Of a stretch of DNA of 33,193 nucleotides, positions 28,470-33,193 are shown piece by piece. Below the pieces are notes generated by a model that saw only the letters and a list, made by a program, of their open reading frames with translations, had not been told where the DNA came from and did not search any database. Position numbers and translations under genes: made by a program. How positions within the stretch are numbered: position 1 is the stretch's first letter; each line of letters opens with the position of its first letter. The stretch is from Pleurobrachia bachei. Lineage: Eukaryota > Ctenophora > Tentaculata > Cydippida > Pleurobrachiidae. Location of the stretch: contig AVPN01000025.1 of assembly GCA_000695325.1 (NCBI GenBank), forward strand, positions 18,458 to 51,650. Direction: 5' to 3'.

Positions 28470-28682
28470 TATAAGTTTGGCGGTTTGGTGAGCATCACTG
28501 CTACGTTTTACCGTTATACCTTGTAAGTTAGTTTTCGTTGGAATCGGATGCTTGTGTAGAGAGGGACCCATCGATCAGGAGACAGAGCATGTAGTAGGTT
28601 ATCCATTGCTTTACGGAGTCTATGGAAAGAATTGGGTAGTTTAAATGCTTTACTGTGATAGTGGAGTGGGTAATCCGTTATA

Positions 28683-28840
28683 CAGTCGGACCCCGATTTA
28701 GTGACATCCTCGGGGGAAATGGTTTTGGTCACTAAATCGGGGTGGCCACTAAATCGGGGTCAAATATACCGCTAATTTCCTATATCGGGAGAAATGTATC
28801 CTGTCACTAAATCAGGGGTCACTAAATCGGGGTCCGACTA
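28683..28840. mobile_element. Pogo/Tc1-mariner-type MITE 2 (copy C intron 8)
   Basis: 158 bp, ends CAGTCGGACCCCGATTTAGT and its inverse with the last base changed, with TA on the left. Internal subrepeats read GTCACTAAATCGGGG. It is colinear with MITE 1 (shared TTTCCTATATCGGG core), but every CCGG of MITE 1 is TCAC-like here. Confidence 0.8.
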
Positions 28841-29219
28841 CATACTTGTTATAGCGTTCTACTATCTACCCTCTTTCTCTCTTCGAAGTTCGAGTCCTGT
28901 TATAGTTAGAACATATAACAAGGTAATCCGTACACAAACACAAAAATATTCCATTTCCACCATAAAATACCTGAAGAATGGCGATCGTACCAAGTCCCTC
29001 ATTTCCACATAGTTGTACATGGCGAGATCGCACATGGCATGAACATCCTCACAACGGGTCTGGGAGTAATGCTGGAGTGCAGTGTTTAGTGATTTGTGTT
29101 CAGATATCAGATCATCCAATACGAGGGCATCTTCAAATCCACAATTCATACCTGAGGTTGGTGGTGCTATCATTTGATTGTTGTTTTAACAAAATATTAT
29201 CGTTCGGCTCCACGAAGAG

Positions 29220-29320
29220 TTCGAAAGAACTCTCCGCGGACAGTACTCTCAGCCGCCTAAAAATTAATTGAGTTTCGTAGTACAAAAGACAGTTTTTAGA
29301 CGGCTGAGACTTCTATCGAA
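29220..29320. repeat. Intron 7 fold-back element, copy C
   Basis: Third copy of the element at 18694-18798, same intron and orientation. Confidence 0.75.
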
Positions 29321-29457
29321 GTGTTCGTTGCCTTACTTTGTGACTACATATTTAGGTAAGGAATGATTCTAACCCTGCTATGCCTTTTTGCAAAGAAAAT
29401 AGGCATTCGGGCTTCGGCATTCACCCGGGCAGGGAAAAAATTTATGTTTGAGAGTCA

Positions 29458-29580
<123 letters not shown>

Positions 29581-30404
29581 TTATGATTAAATTGGGGTAA
29601 GGGGTGGATTATAAAACAATGTTATTTTGTTATAGTTTACCGAGACACAGTTCTAGAATCCTCTCTTCCTCGATAAGCTCAATGGCATCAGGGAAATACT
29701 TCGTAAAAACCCCTAACACTCCCTCTTTGGTCTGTAACTCATTGTAGATACTTTTGGGACCGAATAAGGTCATCGTCCACGACATGTCCTGATTAGGTAG
29801 CCCTGAAGGGGGAATATCGATCTAAAGTAGAACCAAACGGGTTCATGGATGCTATAATTCCTAGGTAATTGAAGTATGGAAAAAAGTGGTTCCATACCGA
29901 TGAGCATGAAGCTTCCCCGTGGCCAGATGTGCAGATAATTTAGTGGCATCTTCGATTTTCCCTGATCGTTAGGTAAAATGGACAATTCAATGTACAAAGC
30001 GTCAATGTACTCCTGACTGTAGTTGAATGAGGTGTCTCGTAGGAATTGGGCCCGAGTTTTAGAGAATGAGCCATCCGCACTGGAAAATTAGGGTTAGAAC
30101 ATGACAAGATAAGAGCTCTTTCCGGCTTCATTCTTAAATCAAGATTTGTTTTATGAAAACGCAACCCGCACAGATTCTCCTGTTGACTCACCTGACAATA
30201 GTAGCAAACTTCTTACTGCCCACTCCAGCAAAATCAACCCTATTCTCTTTGATGTTGACCTTCTCCAGCTTGTGCTCAAAATGCATTTTGACGTTAGGGT
30301 GGCTTTCAAAGCTTGTTAATCTCAGTACGGGAAATCGAGTAGACTGCCTGGAAAAATACGTTTCACCTCGAAATAGATAGAAGACGTTCAACGCTGTAAC
30401 TAGG

Positions 30405-30482
30405 AACCGGCGAAAAGATCGAATCGAAAGATCGAGAGATCGAATCGAATCGAAAGATCGAGAGATCGAATCGAATCGAGTT
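30405..30482. repeat. Short tandem repeat expanded in copy C intron 3
   Basis: Units of GATCGAATCGAAAGATCGAG are present about twice, with a third partial; the matching place in copy B (about 27070-27115) has one unit. Expansion or contraction came after the B/C duplication. Confidence 0.7.
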
Positions 30483-31278
30483 GTAGCTAACCTGATCTTT
30501 GACCCCGTAGGGTACTGGATACGTACTACCGTCAATGTTGTGTATCATCCTCCCGTATAAGGGAATACTGAAATGAATTGTCATCAAGAAATGAATTGCC
30601 TTGTTAGACCCTCTTTTCCAGCGCCCCGTTTGAACAAAACAAGAAATGAAGTGGATGGAGGCATTAATTCTCAGAATCTGATACTTTCACTTTCGGTTCA
30701 AAGTTCAAACACCAACCTCTTGCTGAGTACGGTATCCTTGATGCCTATGCGCTCTAAGGAGTCCAGACCTCGAATGGCAATAGTCATATTGATACTCCGA
30801 CCCTGAACAGCATCTTGCTTCCTGATATCAGACCTGGAGAATATTGGTACCAGTTTACTACCCGACTTCAGACTTGTCGCGACTCCTAACTTCTACATAA
30901 ACCTCATTGGAGTCTAATGATTGGACGTTATCTCATATAAGACCGTCCTCTTCGCACCGGTCCGAAGGCTCGGTGCTGCTCCGTGAAGCCGCGTAGCGAC
31001 CTCACGGGACGTGGATTGCGTGTGTGAGTTGCGTGATGTAAAGTCAGTGCCTGACAAATTGGTCAGTGGTCAGTCTCCATGTCTCACGTGCTATCTATTT
31101 CCTACCTATACTCATAAAGATCCACGTTGTACCCACGTTGAGCTAGCATACAGGCGGTTAGAGATCCCACTAGTCCAGCTCCAATCACAGCAACGGATGT
31201 TTCTCCAGTGGTCTTAGCAGAGCTGGAGGGGTCCAACTCGTTACAGTCAACATCATCCCAGGAAACTAGGCTTGTCAT

Positions 31279-33119
31279 TTTAGGAGCTGAGAGAGCTGGA
31301 TTAGAAGATGTAACATACAAGAAGAATATGTAAAATAATAACAATAATAATAATAATAAAAACTGGAGCTTATATAAAATATGCAAGATATGTAAAATAT
31401 GTAGAATATATAAAATCGCGAAAAATTCTAGCTGGCTAGTACCCCGTGCTTGAGCACTCTGTTGATCTCGGACCAAGGGACAGGATATCTATCTTGTCAT
31501 CAATCTACTATACTCGCTATATCATGATGCAATGATCCTCCAATTTATTTGTTGTTAAGCACTCTATCTGAGGACACGTACGACGCCTGGTTTTGAGGAA
31601 CAATGATCAAAATGAATACAGATTACACACTCCACGATAGGGAAATGGTTGAAGTACTCTGAAACTGGGGAATATAGATGTCCAAGATACAAAGATGTGA
31701 CGAAATGGAGCTACTTATTCTAACTAGGAACTTTTGACTGCAGGAGATTGTACTCTGTATAGACATAGAACTAAGCTATAATATAGCTGGCATTAGAAGA
31801 TCGCCCGCCCTGCTAAAAATAGGAATTATAAACTGATGAACAAACTGAATAAAACACGTACAGACTGCCCAGACTGCAATAGCTACAGCCTGCAAATACT
31901 GTAAATACTCAGCAACATGGCGACTAGACTTGGCAAAGAAAACATGCGTACATGATGTGTGAAGAACAACAATATATACTGATGTGGACTAGAATATCCA
32001 AATTCCTAGAAAAAGCCTGTTTATTTTCTTAGAAACGGGGGTAGTTGAAGTTCGAGTTCGATCGTTACCGGTTACGGCCCGCTTCCAGGAATCTACATAG
32101 TTTATAGACTATAGCAAATAGGACACATACACACATGACACAAGATGATCAGTTCGTGTTCGACCGGCTTTACGATAGGAATCGAAGCGCTGTCTCGCGT
32201 TTTAAGAAAAAGTGTATACAGCCCACAAATAGGACACCCACTAGGTCTATAGCAAATAGGACACACACACACAAGATCAGTTCGTGTTCGACCGGCTTCC
32301 AGGAATCTACATCTATAGCAAATAGGAGTATAGGACACACACACACACAAGGTCAGTGGTAGTCGGATAGTTCACAGAAATAGGTAGTGGAATATTGATC
32401 CTTTATCAAATACAGTTATAGAGATAGCTCTATCAAATCACGTACACACTTTCAGAGAAAACCGATCTGCAGTTCTCGGATGCTGTACATACTGCTAGGA
32501 AATGGAATGGCAATCAAATCATGTCTCATTCCTAAAAGCCTTAGTTTACGAAAAAGTTGGATTCCGGCCAGGCAGGCCTATTACACATTCTGACCCTCCG
32601 GCGGTTGTTGGAGGGGGTTTAACAGAAAAGAAATTAACTTCTATCATCCGAGTTATTGAATTCGGACGTGCTTTTGAACTTTTTTCATATTGTCAGTACT
32701 CTGTGTGACAGCAGGTCATTGCATCGAAGGCACCGTGCAGCTCTGTTATTAAAGAGTGGTCCACCTTTAAATCGAATCGAGGTACTTCTGTCTGGACGGG
32801 TAGACCCCATTTGCGGGAGGGAGTTAAATATCCCAATCTCATTTAGTATTTCTTGTACAATAGTTATTATATACACTGTTACTGGAAGGAACTCCATAAC
32901 AACAAAATAACAGATGGTCATTGCATCTGGTGTGCAGTCTCCCGTGATATCTGATCTATCATGAATTTATTCTTCCATTGGGAGTCAGTACCCTTTCTAT
33001 TTACTACAACAACTGTAGTAATCTTATTGTTCATTCTCATGCCTTTGTAATGAACTACTAAACTCGTTTACCCCCCCCCCAATTTCGGATTACCCACTTT
33101 CTCCCTCTTCATTAACTAG
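31279..33119. other. Upstream spacer of KMO copy C with tandem repeats
   Basis: It should hold the copy-C promoter; a TATATAA-like stretch lies at about 31368-31378 and ATAATA runs at 31334-31356. At 32080-32355 a partial tandem array repeats TATAGCAAATAGGACACA, GATCAGTTCGTGTTCGACCG and CTTCCAGGAATCTACAT in three incomplete units. Overlapping frames on both strands at 32502-32921 show no recognised domain and no splice support. Confidence 0.5.
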
Positions 33120-33193
33120 AATTTTGATATCACCCTCTTCTCCGGTAGTAGACAGATCTTTTCCAACGACATTTTCTCTTCTGATCCCACATC
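33120..33193 (+). other. Possible exon cut by the window end
   Basis: After a good acceptor (CTTTCTCCCTCTTCATTAACTAG) the phase-0 frame reads NFDITLFSGSRQIFSNDIFS and stays open to the end. Phase 0 is what the five candidate first exons upstream would need. The product is not recognised. Confidence 0.2.

Overview
The window is nuclear DNA of an invertebrate animal with short introns (mostly 60-600 bp). The evidence is a set of spliced animal gene families: a TOCA/CIP4/FBP17 adaptor, an LDL-receptor-repeat class A GPCR, spectrin-repeat fragments and kynurenine 3-monooxygenase (KMO). I cannot name the species from sequence alone. I saw no tRNA, rRNA, CRISPR array, reverse transcriptase or transposase gene.

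Layout. 1-2572 (+): the 3' half of a TOCA-family adaptor (HR1 exon, linker exons, terminal SH3). 2573-4830: repeats. 4945-8713 (-): a three-exon LDLa-7TM receptor whose second intron holds a perfect 92-bp palindrome. 8714-11105: a recent direct duplication of about 1.1 kb, each unit carrying the same broken spectrin-repeat exon. 11106-17400 (+): mostly non-coding, but with five short ATG-starting exons that all end in a splice donor in phase 0, which looks like a set of alternative first exons of a gene not otherwise seen here. 17749-31278 (-): three tandem KMO copies (C, B, A in transcription order). 31279-33193: simple and tandem repeats and one possible exon at the edge.

The KMO cluster is the main result. 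Copy A reads as an intact 10-exon gene of 493 aa. Copy B has open exons 2-10 but no exon 1. Copy C has exon 1 but a 14-bp deletion in exon 4 that breaks its frame. B and C come from a tandem duplication of about 3 kb that stopped just short of exon 1. The lesions are complementary, so exon 1 of C joined to exons 2-10 of B would read through; this is a hypothesis. The three copies also serve as empty-site controls for mobile-element insertions.

Mobile DNA is mostly non-autonomous: a 1.87-kb piggyBac-type element with TTAA target duplications and eight mini-hairpins, two pogo-type MITEs whose ends and internal subrepeats differ in lockstep, a Mutator-type MITE with a 9-bp duplication, a hAT-type MITE in the KMO-A 3' UTR, and several fold-back sequences.
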